DNA of 64,000 nt. It comes from Castanea sativa. Lineage: Eukaryota > Streptophyta > Magnoliopsida > Fagales > Fagaceae. Made by a program: the position numbers and the translations under genes. How positions within the stretch are numbered: the stretch's first letter is position 1; each line of letters opens with the position of its first letter. This document shows positions 1-11,886 of this stretch, in pieces. Below the pieces are notes generated by a model that saw nothing but the letters and a program-made list of their open reading frames with translations, was not told where the DNA came from and made no database searches. Location: NCBI RefSeq assembly GCF_040712315.1, contig NC_134017.1, forward strand, positions 56,852,636 to 56,916,635, given 5' to 3'.

Positions 1-691
1 TGACTAACCAATCGATGCACGGATCTAAGTACGTGATTAAACACCAACTTGAGAAGGATGTTGCCTGCAAAGTTCTTCAATTCATTAACACGTTGAAGAT
101 CACGAAGCTCCTTGGTTACAAAACCCTACGACATACAAATGCAGCAACTTCTTAAAGAGAAAGATGAACTAAGGCATATGTCTCCGGTCACATTATGCTT
201 ATGAAAATTTTTTGCATTAAGTTGCATATGCTGTGACAGCCCTTAAAATAATCCTTATATATGTTTAGGGTTGTGAGAAAAGAAAACCTAAACAAGTATA
301 CATAGATATGTGTGAAATCAGATATGAAAAACTGATTTTCGTAAATCTCGATAGGTTATCTATCGAGTATATGTTGAGCTTCAGGCTAGAACTTCCCTTT
401 AAACCTCAATACATACCATCTGTCAAGCTAGCTGTCGAACTTTAAAATACAACACTTCTTCACTTGTTTCTTGAATAGATTTGCATGGCTTTAACTATTG
501 ACTTGAACAAACATGTTTCTTGAAGATTTAAACCATCCTAAATTTACCCAATTACAAGTAAAGTGCGTTTTGTCATAGGATTAGCTAGTTTTAAATGACA
601 TATGTTCTTAACATAATTCACATATGTTCTAACAAATAATATTGAAGATTTAAACCATCCTAGATGTACATGATTCACATATGTTCTAACA

Positions 692-724
<33 letters not shown>

Positions 725-834
725 TTCCAAACAAACATGTACACAATTGGAACTATGAAAAATCAATTTCCTTTGATTAAAGGAGTGACCATTTGTAGGT
801 GTCTTTGGTGCCGAAAGAACCAAATAGAATTTAG
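1..834. other. Gene-free AT-rich flank
   Basis: No convincing coding region is seen; open frames here are short and of low complexity. A phrase beginning ttgaagatttaaaccatcct occurs near 520 and again near 640, and a phrase beginning cacatatgttctaacaaata occurs near 618 and 670, so this is a small local duplication. It runs into an (AAT)n microsatellite at about 694-723. Confidence 0.6.
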
Positions 835-1201
835 GCTAAAATGTAAAACTGACCCTCTAACTTTCTTCAGATTTTATTTCAGTCCTCTAACTTTGTTTTT
901 GTTCATTTTAGTCCTTTAAGTTTTAGATTTATTCAATTAAGGATTTCCGATAGCCTTGTTATTTTTTTTTTTTTTAACTTTGGAAAATATTTTTCAATCA
1001 TTAATTGAATTTTTTAATTTAAAAAATTTGAAGAAAAATTTAAAAAATTGAAAATTTAACCATAACATATAACAAAAGTTGATGAAAAATTCTTAATTGA
1101 ATAAACTTGAAAGTTAGAGGATTGAAATGAACAAAAACAAAGTTAGAGGATAGAAATAAAATCTAAAGAAACTTAGAGGGTCAGTTTTACATTTTAGTCT
1201 A
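835..1201. mobile_element. MITE with long terminal inverted repeats
   Basis: The left end (about 835-945) and the reverse complement of the right end (about 1088-1201) match over roughly 110 bases. Both arms begin with a version of CTAAAATGTAAAACTGACCC and go on through TCCTCTAACTTTGTTTTTGT. The middle is short and AT-rich, with no coding capacity. Long arms and a small core suggest a non-autonomous foldback or Mutator-like MITE. Only TAG/TAG is seen as a possible target duplication, so the superfamily is unresolved. Confidence 0.75.
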
Positions 1202-1526
1202 GAAGTTATATGGGGAATGCTAGGATCTCCATAAGCACACAAGAAGTTTAGATTTTGGGAAAAAGACACAATCTATTGCACACACAAGCAAAAAGAAAAA
1301 AAAAATTGAAGTCATGACTATAATGGGCAGTTTGAATGGAGGGAGAGGGAGAGGGAGTAAAGTAGAGTTGGTTGGCCATCCAAACTTGCCATAAGTTACG
1401 ATTTTTAAGTTAGAAATTATGACTTCAAGTCACAATTTTAGTTATTTTTTCACTTGTATGTAAATGTGTATGCAACATGATGTGTGTAACAAAGAATGCT
1501 CTTACATTTTTATCTATTAATTGTAA
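1202..1526. other. Gene-free spacer
   Basis: Nothing recognisable is seen apart from a purine-rich stretch of GGGAGA repeats near 1340. It lies between a MITE and the start of duplicated block D1. Confidence 0.5.
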
Positions 1527-1770
1527 AGTTGGCATGTCAGGTAACTTAACTACCTTTCAAGCTGAAATTAACGTGGGGCTGCAGGAGTTTGTGGAATGAA
1601 ATCCAATAGGTTAGGATATCAAGGATGAGTTCAATTAGATTTGACATGTATCAATCAACTTGAAAGTTAAAAGTTTCAAATAATTTGTCTACTTAAAGTG
1701 AGAGCGATATGCAGTCTAGCAACTGGTTTTTCTCTTTGAAAAGTCTTACCTAGCAACACAAGGTTTACTT
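1527..1770. repeat. Segmental duplication D1, left piece
   Basis: This aligns with about 15695-15960 (block D2) and with 47885-47965 plus 49075-49210 (block D3, split by a solo LTR). Shared phrases include TTGGCATGTCAGGTAACTTA and GTCAAAAGTTTCAAATAA-like runs. It is the first piece of a host segment present three times in the window. In D1 the next homologous piece begins only at about 5214, because unrelated sequence lies between. Confidence 0.75.
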
Positions 1771-2084
1771 AGTAAGCCTTTAATACCAATCCAGTAGTCC
1801 TTGCTAAAGAGATACGTGCCTCATACTTGTGACAGGTAAAATATTATCGTTAAGGCCATAAAATTGGCACTTGTGAATTTCTATCAAGAAAGTCAATATT
1901 GTATTGGTACCGACAGTATATACAATACCAGCCATAAAATTGGTGTTGGAAATCCTCTAAAATGTACCAAATAAAACATTGGATTATACCACTTTACCAG
2001 CTGTATCGAGGATATTTCAAGTTTTTTGGCCGGAATTTATATTTTAGTTGATACAATAAAAAATAACAAAATTTAGCTACAAAA

Positions 2085-2450
2085 TTGGGTGTAACTTAAG
2101 GTTACAACCTTACTTAATATCATTAATATTACTACATAATTCGAAGAGCTAAAGACTAGATTGCATGTTATTTACGCTCTTAATACATATGTCAAATTTT
2201 GTGCCAATCATATATAATTTACTATATAATCTATAACATTATATTTTATGCATAATTTTAAACTACAAAAACTTGTAATTTAAACAATTTATTAATGACA
2301 TAGTTATTGATCTTTAATTTTCTAGAAATTTTGCAAGCATAGAGGATAGAAAATGAAAATGTAATCCAACGATGGATTTGGAATAATTCACCTCCAATAA
2401 AAAGATATTTAGTAAGGTTGTAGCCTAAATTTTGTAACTAAACTTTGTCC
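2085..2450. mobile_element. Degenerate MITE related to the one at 14851-15243
   Basis: The interior follows the intact copy at 14851-15243 for about 300 bases, including the match around TTTATTAATGACATAG. The ends keep fragments of the terminal repeat (GTGTAACTTAAGGTTAC on the left). The terminal repeats are too eroded to define the ends or a target duplication, so this is an old copy. Confidence 0.6.
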
Positions 2451-3555
2451 ATAAAAAATAGTTAAAAAATATTTAAAAATTAAAAAATGTTATAAAACAT
2501 GTTATTTAAGCTAGTATAGTGGGTTAATGTCTCTAGGCTAATATTTTGGCTTATAAAATATGTGAATTTTAAATAATATGTTTATGAATAAATACATACA
2601 AAAGTATGTGTGTATGTAAGTATATAGATACTAGTAATCCAAAACGGTACACCAATATTAATCCATACCAAAATATCTTTTTCCTAACCAAACCGAGATG
2701 ATCTCCAATATGAAATTGACTCTCTTAATTTCTATTACCTCACCAAAATTATCACTGGTGTGAAAGTTGTTGTGTGATGATTGAATGATGTGCAGAAGCA
2801 AGAAAGAGAGAGCACATACAAAGATTTACGTGGTTCAACCTAATGGCCTATATCTATAGTGTGAAAGTCATTGACGGTTACATATTATATTAAGTAGTTT
2901 TGTTACAATGAACCCAATGTAGATTTATATACTAGTTAAAATTTTACTAACCCTAAGCTAACTATATACTAACTTAAGATATACATGCTTGTTCTACAAG
3001 TACATGGGCTTACAATTGATTTGAGCCAATTGGATTATAATATGTCTAACACCCTCCCCAAACTAAAGGTGAATATCTTGAGTTTAGAAGGTCTTGAATG
3101 TATAGTTTGGTGTGACACTTATTCTACTCGATTGACATGGCAAGATCTTGCGTGGTTGACACCGAACTCATGACAAAGCAAACAACTAGTAATTGGCATG
3201 ACAAAACTGTTGAGGCAAATAGGATATTGTACCAATATCTCACATAACGCTACCCACATACGTGAGCACCCAATAACATTGTTGCGTTTAAAACATTAGA
3301 CCAAAACAGAAATCGGATGTTTCATAATAAAAAAATGGATGTGGCACATATATATATTTTTTTTGGGATGCTGATGTCATATTGTGTTGAAAAGTGGATT
3401 ACTCCACAACCTTCCTCACGTTGTTGCCTGTTGAATCGTGAAATGTTGGATCTAATCAGACCGTACACGGTCCACATGTGCCTATTGCTGTAGGTTTGGA
3501 CCCAACCCATTGGAGGTGGATAACAGCATCAACAGTGAACGAACAACTAGGAGCG
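2451..3555. other. Unassigned repeat-like DNA, no gene
   Basis: No supported gene is present. The part from 2760 to 3260 has the character of a decayed retroelement, but no LTR pair or protein domain could be identified. A polypyrimidine tract at 3355-3364 adds little. Confidence 0.4.
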
Positions 3556-3562
3556 TTGAATA

Positions 3563-3958
3563 ACACCATGGACCATGGTCCATGGTCCGCTCAAGTACAT
3601 GGTTTCAAAGCCGAAATTCAATCTTGGCTCCCAAAATTTGTTGTCCTACCATTTGTATTAGCTTTAGCATTTTTCATTTAATTAATGGTGATTGGGTTGT
3701 ATTTTTTTTTTTTTTGGAGAAAATACTAAACTTACTACAAAAAGTTTACAAACTGATGTGACAATGAGATGACGCTTCAATAAAAGAATCAGTGAATATT
3801 GAATTACTCGCATATCAATTTATAAGATTTATGTAATAAAATTTGTAACATACTACCATAACTTTAATTATTTTTCCCTTAATTATAAATAAATAAAATA
3901 AAATAAAATAAAAACACCTTACCACCCCCATATTTGGGGGCCTTTCTATGTTGGAGGA
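3563..3958 (+). repeat. Dispersed repeat R1, copy 1
   Basis: This is nearly colinear with 10458-10855. Both begin with overlapping GACCATGGTC palindromes and share the run TTAGCATTTTTCATTTAATT. A third fragment (4002-4075) repeats only the first 75 bases. The family is unclassified. Copy 2 is a clear insertion relative to block D3, so this is a mobile or dispersed sequence rather than a gene. Confidence 0.7.
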
Positions 3959-4001
3959 CCCTTATGCTATGGCCTAAATGGCCTAGGCCTAGGGCTGGCC
4001 T

Positions 4002-4075
4002 GACCATGGTCCGCTCATGTACCTGGTTTCAGAGCCGAAATTCAATCTCGGCTCCCAAAATTTGTTGTCTTTCAT
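4002..4075 (+). repeat. Partial copy of dispersed repeat R1
   Basis: About 75 bases repeat the start of R1, from GACCATGGTCCGCTCA through AAAATTTGTTGTC. The copy lies some 430 bases downstream of the same sequence in copy 1, in direct orientation. It could be a remnant of a terminal direct repeat, but 75 bases are too few to decide. Confidence 0.6.
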
Positions 4076-5213
4076 CAAGCCCACGTGACTAGTCATCAAG
4101 TCATGGACTCCTCCAAACACAACCTCAAGGAGTCAAGGAACTCCACCAGCGGACTCTCACAGTCCTTGCAAGCCCAAGAGATCCACTCACCCAAACCCAA
4201 CAGCCCCAGCAACAATTCTTTGCACCAATTGGTTTGGGCCAATTGGACCATAATACACCTAACAACTGGAATGTGCCACGTAAATGTTTGGAAGAAATTT
4301 GTTTCTTTGTTTTTTCTTCTTTGTTCTAAAAAGAAAAGATGCTATACCCCATCTTATGGCAATGACTTCTGCAGCAAAGGAGAGGCTGCAACCAAAGCAA
4401 AGATTGGCTGGGAAGAAGTTAAAAACTTAGTACATTCATTTGGTGGGTGCATGGGAGCATTTGCAAAGTTCATGAATTCAGCTTTTGGCTAAAGTTTAAA
4501 ACATCCTGGGATTGATTTTGATTTTCTCCAAGACAAGGCACTTTTTTCTCCAAAAGGTATCATCTTTCTTTCGAAGTGGCAAAGTGGGATTTAAATGTTT
4601 TAAGCTGTGACTGTGAGCCAACCTAGCCTCTTTTTACAATGAACCAAAACGATGTCAGGCTTATTTTGACTCTTGGTGTGGCACAAAATCCCACATAGGA
4701 AAGGAACAAGCGGAATGAGGGTGAGAAGGCATTATAAAAAAGGAAACACTAGGACTGAGCAAAATACTTACCTGGACGGGGTCAATGGGTGATCAAAAAG
4801 GCCCATGTTCTAGGTTAGTGACCTCCATTGCACTATAGGTGGGGTCCTGCCCTAAGGTCTGCCCAAGTGGCGGAGCCTACGTTGTAATTTGTGGTAGTGG
4901 GGGCCTGCGTTCGCGCGGCCCCTATCTAATTTTAGCTCAAATTTGAGGATCGAGTGATTTCTGGACTCTAATAGCCAGCAGTGAAAGAAAAGCCATAAAA
5001 ATTGGCCTCAGACTAGAAATAGATTTTAGATTTTAGCCTTTATAATCGGAATTGACTTTAACTGGTGAAAACTTTTCCCCCAATGAAAACAAACTAGAAT
5101 GGATGTCTTGCACTACACTATTTTTTAAGGCCCATTATCACATCATTTTAGATCCTGCAATTGAAGTTCGTGTTTAAATGCAAAATGTATGGGTGAAAAA
5201 GGCCATAGCCTCG
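4076..5213. other. Gene-free stretch with unassigned repeat
   Basis: A 135-codon open frame at 4085-4492 has no recognisable domain, no plausible splice context and no match elsewhere in the window, so it is not called a gene. The stretch near 4780-4920 has locally raised GC and looks like a dispersed repeat, but no structure was defined. Confidence 0.4.
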
Positions 5214-5951
5214 CCCTTCAAGATCTGTTTGGAAAGGACATCCTTAATTCCATAAGAAATACATTCCCTCTCTTTCTCCTGAGTAATTTTTCTATTTCCT
5301 TGCTCTTTTACCCTAGCAAGAGTCTTCACTTTGGCCTTTGTACTAGAAAATGCATTAACATAAATACAACAGTAAATATAGGTAATACAAAAGTGTGTAA
5401 AACTATAAAAACAAGTTAAGGTGAATTGTCCTACACCGGGACTTCATCAGAATAGCTACCAAAGACGGTCTTATTATAGAAATAGCTTTCGATACGCCTG
5501 TTACAATTTGTGCATTGACCCAATGTTTTACGCATTGTGTTGCATCTAAAATGGGCACAAATCATACTCTGATATCAAAGAATCGCAAAAAAATAAACAG
5601 CATAAAACAATTTCCCCTTCATAAAATTCTGCTCATATAAACAGACCGCAAAAAACTTTGCTTGATAGGAAAATTAAACATAGAAAGGAATTCCAATGGG
5701 ATGCAACACTAAATTGAACACAAACATTTGAAATCCCAACAAAGTAGAGATACAAGACAAATGGAATGAGAAAGAAAAGGACAACTTGAAGTAGATTTTA
5801 TGAAAGCACCATAAAGTAAAATTTTAAGTACACATTCGAGGAACAACAATCAATTTATAATACACACACCAGGGAGGGAGGTTGCACAAATCCAGTTTCA
5901 TCATTATGTAATTGATTGTGGATGCAAAATTTTGTTTTTCAGCAACAGGAT
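5214..5951. repeat. Segmental duplication D1, CDC123 3' flank
   Basis: This aligns with 51570-52345 (downstream flank of the intact CDC123 gene), and its first part aligns with 16395-16590 and 17394-17438 in block D2. Shared phrases include GGTCTTCACTTCGGCCTTTG-like and ATTGATTGTGGATGCAAAAT. It shows that D1 is a copy of the CDC123 locus, later interrupted by a solo LTR at 5952. Confidence 0.8.
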
Positions 5952-7003
5952 TGAAAGCTCAGATTTGTACTAAAACACAAGAGCTTGTTCAGACCCTCAA
6001 TTAAAAATTACGGCTAGATTGTTTTTACTCTAATTTAAACAAAGTGCGGAACAAGAGTAAATAAGCGCAATGAACCGATAACACAACCTTAAGCCATATT
6101 CATCCATCATCAACAATAAAATGAAAGTTTAAAGAGTAGCGAAGAGAAATGCAAACACAAGATAACACCACAACGTGTTATCGAAAAGGAAATCGAAGAA
6201 CTCCGCGAAAAATCTCTCCATGACCCTCCAAATCGAAATCGATTCACTAGAGAATAAAGTTGGAGTACACTAATAACAAAAGACCCTCCAAGCTTAGCCT
6301 ACCCCTATATTTGAGCCCTCCAAGCTCTTGTTACCAACGGACTTCTCAGAGTTTTGTGTTCTCTAACTTTTCGGATCCCACAATTCAACCCGATTGCATC
6401 CGCCAATGAATAGCTTCTTCCAATGTTTCCCAGCAACACCAAAATCTCACTTATCACTCAGAATAGGTGTGGTATGTGTTTCGGCTAACAACCTTTCAAG
6501 GATTTGAAGATGGAGAGGTAGGAATTTGAGGAAAACCACAAGATAATGTAGAGATGATTATGTGTATAAATCTCTAACTCTCAAGTGTATTTACTAGGAT
6601 TTTCTCTCTAAAAAGTACTCCTTACAATTTGTGGGTAATAGGGGTATATATAGTGTGGGTAAAAAATTTGGTAAAGCAACACAACTTTTTGCCAAACAGA
6701 CAGTTTTGTGGGTTCTTCGTGGGATGACCCTTCTCCCAAAACACTCACGAAATTCGCAGCATGGCATGACTCTTCAGCTTCCAATCATGTGCTTCACACG
6801 TGGCCTTTTCGCGGGTTGCTTCTCACGAGTGAGTCGTGAATTCCACTGATTCATCTTTTGAAACTTGATTATTCACCGATTTCTCACACTCATCCCTTAC
6901 AAATAAAACCACATACATACAAAGAAAATAATTGAAGAAATTACAATTAAATTTGACACGGAATTAAAACCAACACAAAATAGTTGGAAATCATAACTTT
7001 ACA
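5952..7003 (-). mobile_element. Solo LTR, copia-like, copy 1
   Basis: Read on the minus strand it starts TGTAAAG and ends CTTTCA, the TG...CA ends of an LTR. It is homologous end to end with 47966-49071. The shared core includes AACACGTGTTATCG-like and GAAGAACTC motifs and a stretch resembling an LTR promoter. The D3 copy of this site lacks it, so it inserted after the duplication. Flanking five bases are AGGAT and AGGAA, four of five matching. No internal domain is present. Copia is a guess from layout; no pol gene is available to confirm it. Confidence 0.6.
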
Positions 7004-7084
7004 AGGAATATATAGTCTGCACCCATGGAACTAAATATATGAATCACAGTTGATACAGAGAAACTGCTGAAGGAGACTTAATCT

Positions 7085-7866
7085 GCTGTTGTAACTCTTC
7101 ATCAGCATTCTCAAAAATTGATCCGAGCCACTCCTGGGGCTGGTATCCAAGTAATTATATGGCACTGCTGTCTTCATACCTGGCCTAACAGCACACTAGC
7201 TCTCCACAATTCTATAGTCCACTTGGTCTCCTTCTTCCTTGGTGTTCTGCTCTTAATTCCTCCCAATTAAACGACAATGGCAATGAAAATGCACCCCAAG
7301 GGTTGAAATGCAAAACCTGAATTCGCTTATCCTTTGTAACATAAACATCAAATGTGTAATTCTCATATTCAAATTTTAGCCTCACGTGATCCTCATAAAA
7401 TTGCCTGATCAACCACTCAATATTACTTTTCTTCTCAAGAAGAACCGAGTAAAAAGTAGTGACATCACGCTGAGAAGTACCTACTAGATTTGACCCCATA
7501 CAAAACAACGGATTTCCATCTCCGGCAGAAGGGATGGGTACCACTTGCGGAGTGCAACGAAGAAACTCGGGGGTTTTGACAATGACTTATCAGTGCATGA
7601 ATCATATGCATGACACAAATCATGGATCGAGGAGTCAGATACTCTTAGCAAGAGTGTAATCTCACTAAACGTGGTGCATTGGATTGGACCAGTGGTGCTT
7701 ATCCAAGCTAAGTCTTTAGGTGCACTCCTATTCAATTTAGGAAAGACTGAACCCCCAAGTGATTCAACAGATTCCTTAATCTTCAATTCAAGTTCTGGGA
7801 AAGAAGGGGGTGGAAAAGGTTGTTCAGTAACAGGTAGAAGGAAAGGTCCAGAATCATCAAGAAGCT
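7085..7866 (-). pseudogene. CDC123: CDC123 pseudogene (D1 copy)
   Basis: This is a broken copy of the gene at 52472-53482, alignable from about residue 38 to about residue 328. The conserved block FPKLNRSAPKD is still visible, with Trp replaced by Arg, and so are the LRKWYPSLLPEME and FNPWG blocks. Damage includes loss of the first 37 codons, an internal deletion of roughly 95 bases removing the acidic linker, a frameshift near 7490-7545, another near 7255, and loss of the last codons and stop. The Asp of the DFNPWG motif, needed for metal and ATP binding in the family, has become His. The 5' break falls inside the reading frame, so the copy lacks the native promoter. It cannot encode a working factor. 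Confidence 0.88.
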
Positions 7867-8198
7867 ACCATTTATATGATGGTTTTGCTTATAATAAGTA
7901 GGGTAGGAGATTCAAACTAAAGTTCTGTGGATGGAGAGAACTAGTTAATCTCACTAAACAACAAGACTTTTTAGCCCAATTTTAAAGATGGTTGTTTGAA
8001 TACAACATTTAGAATAAATAAATTTTCTTCCAAAGTCTACATTACTAACTTTATTAAAGTTTGTACACTTATGTTGTTTTTTTCCTCTCGTTTTTTTGGA
8101 TGAATTCTAATGGCATTTCATTCATCGAAAATTAATGTCAGCTTTCTATTGGATTATATTTGAAGAGATGACAAATCTAAATATTTGGGGGATAGATA
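7867..8198. other. Gene-free junction sequence
   Basis: AT-rich DNA joins the broken 5' end of the CDC123 copy to the psaK fragment. No open frame, intron boundary or repeat was recognised. Confidence 0.4.
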
Positions 8199-8434
8199 AT
8201 TGTGACTTCTACAAGCTTGATGCTATTTGCTGGATGGTTTGGGTTGGCACCATCAGCAAACGGGAAGGCCACGGCAGGATTAAAGCTTGAAGTGAGAGAC
8301 TCTGGTCTACAGACTAGTGATCCCAGCTGGTTACACTCTTGCAAATACTTCGGATCTGTTTGGCATGTGGAACTGTGGGTCACATTATTGGGGGTTGGGT
8401 TGTTCTTGGTCTTAAGAACATTGGTGCACTGTAA
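8199..8434 (+). pseudogene. psaK: psaK fragment (photosystem I subunit K)
   Basis: Conceptual translation gives [19 protein letters not shown] followed by [18 protein letters not shown]. This is the characteristic mature region of nuclear-encoded PSI-K, a two-helix thylakoid protein at the edge of photosystem I. The rest of the C-terminus (GHIIGVG and [13 protein letters not shown] blocks, then a stop at 8432) can be followed only by changing frame. There is an extra base near 8322, an 8-base insertion near 8352 and an extra G near 8392. The transit peptide and first exon are absent. The fragment sits beside the truncated CDC123 copy, consistent with a debris cluster. Identity is confident and function is lost. 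Confidence 0.85.
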
Positions 8435-8772
8435 ATTATCTTAAGCATCTTATTTTATTTCTTTCTTGTTCCTATTTTCAACATTTGTTTGGTTTGATAA
8501 CTCCACAAAAATTTGATTGGTAGCCAAACCTTAGGATAATGAGAGATTAAGATTGGGCTAGTTGGAGTTTGGTATAGGAATCTCTTCGTACTTTTCCATT
8601 TGCCAATAATCGAAAACCTAAACAAGATTTTGAAAACAAAAGGAAAATATATTGCAAACTTCGGCTTTGATACCATATAACTTGGCAAACACAAGGAGTC
8701 CTACATACAGATATGCATCCGACATACATATTGAATGATGCATTTGTGAAAAAGGCAAAAAGTAGAAACAAA

Positions 8773-9015
8773 ACTACCAGAAATTTGGTCTTAAGGGATG
8801 ACAAAGAGTCGCCTCTAATGCTTTAATTGTTGTCGCTATTAGTATTTGCGATGACATTTGAGATCGACTAATAAGTCATTATTAATGATGACGTTTTGGT
8901 TGCTGTTAATGTCATTGTTAGTGACAGTATTGTCATTATCTATACATATTAGTAACTGTATTGTGTGTCATCATTGATGATGACATAAAATATTAGCGAT
9001 GGCATAACATTGTCG
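8773..9015 (+). mobile_element. CACTA-like terminal fragment
   Basis: The start, AACTACCAGAAATTTGG, resembles a CACTA transposon terminus with its first base changed. It is followed by many short subterminal repeats of the type GTCGCTATTAG, GCGATGACAT and GTCGCTAATA in both orientations. Such arrays bind CACTA transposases. No second terminus or transposase was found, so this is at most a remnant. Confidence 0.45.
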
Positions 9016-9093
9016 CTAATAATATACTGTATTACTTTTTATATAATTTTCATTCTGAATTTTACATTTTCATTCTGAATTTTACATGAGTAC

Positions 9094-9674
9094 ATGGGCG
9101 GAGCTGTTATTGGACTAGGGGGGGCAATGGCCCCCCTAATTTTTTTTATAAAAATATTATTATATTAATAGGTACTAAGTTTAACAATTTTGTTCAATAA
9201 AATTACACTTTGCCCCCCTTAATAATGCCATTAATTCATTTGAGAGTAATCTTATAGCCAAAAATGTTTTTACAATGTTTATACAAACTATTAAGGTAGC
9301 AAATTCTTATTAGTTCGTACACTTGCATAACTTTTTATATATCAATAACCACTTATCACATTAGCAATTTGTAAAAATTTTGTAGTTTTAGCATTTTTCA
9401 CCTTTTAAAGGACATAAAAAATTAATAGATTAAATCTAAAACAAAATATAAAAACTCAAAAAAATTAGCTCAACAACAAAAATTACCAATATAATAAAAC
9501 TAAAAAAATTAAGTCCAATCAATATATTTTACCCAGAACAAACTACTTGGCCATTTAAAAAAATTTTAACAAAAATCCTTAGTAGTAAAAAAATAGACTC
9601 AAGGGTTGGAGCCACCGCACACAGCTAGCAGCAAAGTCGCCCTCCCTAACTCCAAGTCCTGGCTCCGTCCCTGC
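9094..9674. mobile_element. Non-autonomous hAT transposon with 8-bp TSD
   Basis: The element is flanked by ATGAGTAC at 9086-9093 and 9675-9682, the 8-bp duplication typical of hAT. The left end, ATGGGCGGAGC, and the reverse complement of the right end, GCAGGGACGGAGCC, form the imperfect terminal inverted repeats seen in many plant hAT MITEs. The interior is AT-rich, 581 bases long and non-coding. Confidence 0.82.
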
Positions 9675-9682
9675 ATGAGTAC

Positions 9683-9984
9683 ATGATGGAATACAATCCT
9701 TCTCATCAAAGAATTGTTCAATCACAAATACTCATTTAAGCATTACAACTATTCAAACAATAAATACTCATAAGGGAAAACAATACTCAAGTACACTATC
9801 ATTTACATACTTTAAATTTCACCCTATTCCCAAACATGTTAAAAAATACTGTCTCAAATATTAATCAAGTAATAACTACTTCCTCACGAGGATATTCAAC
9901 CTCTACATCAAGTCATCAAGAGATGGATCTCCCACTGACGTTGTTTGTAGCCTAATACATGAGACATTTTCCCATGAAGTCAAA
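9683..9984. other. Gene-free spacer
   Basis: AT-rich sequence without a recognised feature lies between the hAT element and the left edge of block D2. Confidence 0.4.
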
Positions 9985-10457
9985 AGTATAATAGGGTAGG
10001 AATGAAAAATTTCCCCATCAGTCTAACAAGGCTCGACATTGTCCCTAGCACTTGTATAAAAGATTTCTCCTTAGTGCTCTAAACCCCTTCACCAACTAAT
10101 TTTTCCTTTATTAAATTATGCTTAATTAAAATAAACTTTAATTAAATAATATAAGTACACTATATAAAAGAGTCATATTTCTTCGTGTGGGTCATCTTAT
10201 AAAATTCCACATTTCTAATCTATTGCCCACTTTGCTTTTAATGCACATAATAAAGATATAGTGCACTATAATTATTATATAATAATATAATATTAAATTA
10301 TTGCAGCGTCCTCCAAATAAGCAAATTAATTATTTGGATCCACAATTGTACTCAGATTTGTTCTTTCCTCTGTCCTTCGTATTCAAATTGGACTTTCCCT
10401 AACATGTATTAATGAATAAATATAGCAATCAACATTTAGAGGATTACCAATAACAAT

Positions 10458-10970
10458 GGACCATGGTCCATGGTCCGCTCAATTACATGGTTTCAGAGCC
10501 AAAATTCAATCTTGGCTCCCAAAATTTGTTTTCTCCTACAATTTGTATTAGCTTTAGCATTTTTCATTTAATTAATGGTGATTGGGTTGTATTTTTTTTT
10601 GTTGTTGAGAAAATACTAAACTTACTACAAAAAGCTTACAAACTAATGTGATAATGAGATGACACTTCAATAAAAGAATCAGTGAGTATTAAATTACTCG
10701 CATATCAATTTATAGGATTTATGTAATAAAATTTGTAATATACTAACATAACTTTAAATATTTTTCCCTTAATTAAAAAAAAAAAACACCTTACCACCTC
10801 CATATTTAGGGGCCTTTCTATGTTGGAAGAGCCTTATGCCATGGCCTAAATGGCCGCATGCAGTTTTAGTGTTGGCGTGTGAGTATATTCACTTATCTCA
10901 TTTCCTTTCCCCTATATATGTGTTAGTGTGTGTGTGTATGTATGTGTTTCTCAAAAAAAAAAAAACAATT
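10458..10970 (+). repeat. Dispersed repeat R1, copy 2 (insertion in D2)
   Basis: The first 400 bases match the copy at 3563-3958. The D3 counterpart (near 21580) lacks the whole segment, so it is an insertion. The right end has an A-rich tail (about 10950-10963), and ATAACAA occurs on both sides of the inserted part. A poly-A tail with a short flanking duplication suggests a retroposon, but no RNA polymerase III box or reverse transcriptase was seen. Confidence 0.6.
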
Positions 10971-11857
10971 ATAACAAAGTGCCTATTAAAATATATTTGT
11001 GTTTAAAATTATCGACATTTTAGTATTATGAAGATCTATCTTCCGGTTGTATTTTTAAAATAAATCGCAAAAACTTTCTCATTTGTTTGTGACAAATCCA
11101 CATTGTCTCTATTATTTATGAGTTTGGTTTATTCTAAACATGAATTCTTATTGACAAAATCTCAATATTAATAAAAATTACATTGATATATATACACACA
11201 CGCACGTACATACTAAATATGAGCTTTGATGATTATTGCATAGACAATGGAAGAGATTTCCGTATTAACTTTTTGTGATAGCCACCATTCAAGAATATTA
11301 ATAAAAAAAAAACTCTCTCTAAATAAACTATGTTTTGATATTATTGACAAAGATTAATTACAATGAGGTGGCTCTATTTCTTATATACAAAGAGCACAAA
11401 GAGAGAGGGAAAAACAAACAAACTAGCCTATTCTTCAATGAACAATTTTGATACATTATGTAAACATTTGGGTCAAAAAATGGTAACTAAGCCAAATTAC
11501 ATATTTAAAAATATGAATGAACATATTTATGTTTAGGTTTATGTTTAATTGTTTTTTATTGTATTCAAAATAAATGGTTCTCAATTTGCTATATCAGTAA
11601 CCCTTTAGGATATTTAGAATGTTATATGAAGAGTAAACATACGTTAGAATTTATTATGCATCTTATGAAAAAAAAATTACAATAAAAAAAAAAGATAAAA
11701 CTTAATTTATGGGCCTTAGATAACCCCATGATTCTATTGGAAAGAATCTCGAAATTGCCTTTGTAAGCTACCATTGTAGAAGTTTGCTTGAGAAGAGTCA
11801 AAAAATAAATAAAACTTATAATTCCCCAACATAAATTTAATTTAATACACGTTTCTT

Positions 11858-11886
11858 ACCCCCACCCCCACCCCCACCCCCACCCC
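11858..11886 (-). repeat. (CCCCCA)n tract, G-quadruplex candidate
   Basis: Five runs of four or five C separated by single A lie on the plus strand, so the minus strand has five G-runs that could form a quadruplex. The D3 copy at 23267-23288 is also C-rich but has lost the regular spacing. Confidence 0.65.

Noticed and set aside
2985..3173. Short frame near 3 kb as a gene
   Set aside because: No domain, no splice structure, surrounded by repeat-like DNA.
4085..4492. A 135-codon open frame
   Set aside because: No recognisable domain, composition shift, splice context or second copy; chance frame in repeat-like DNA.
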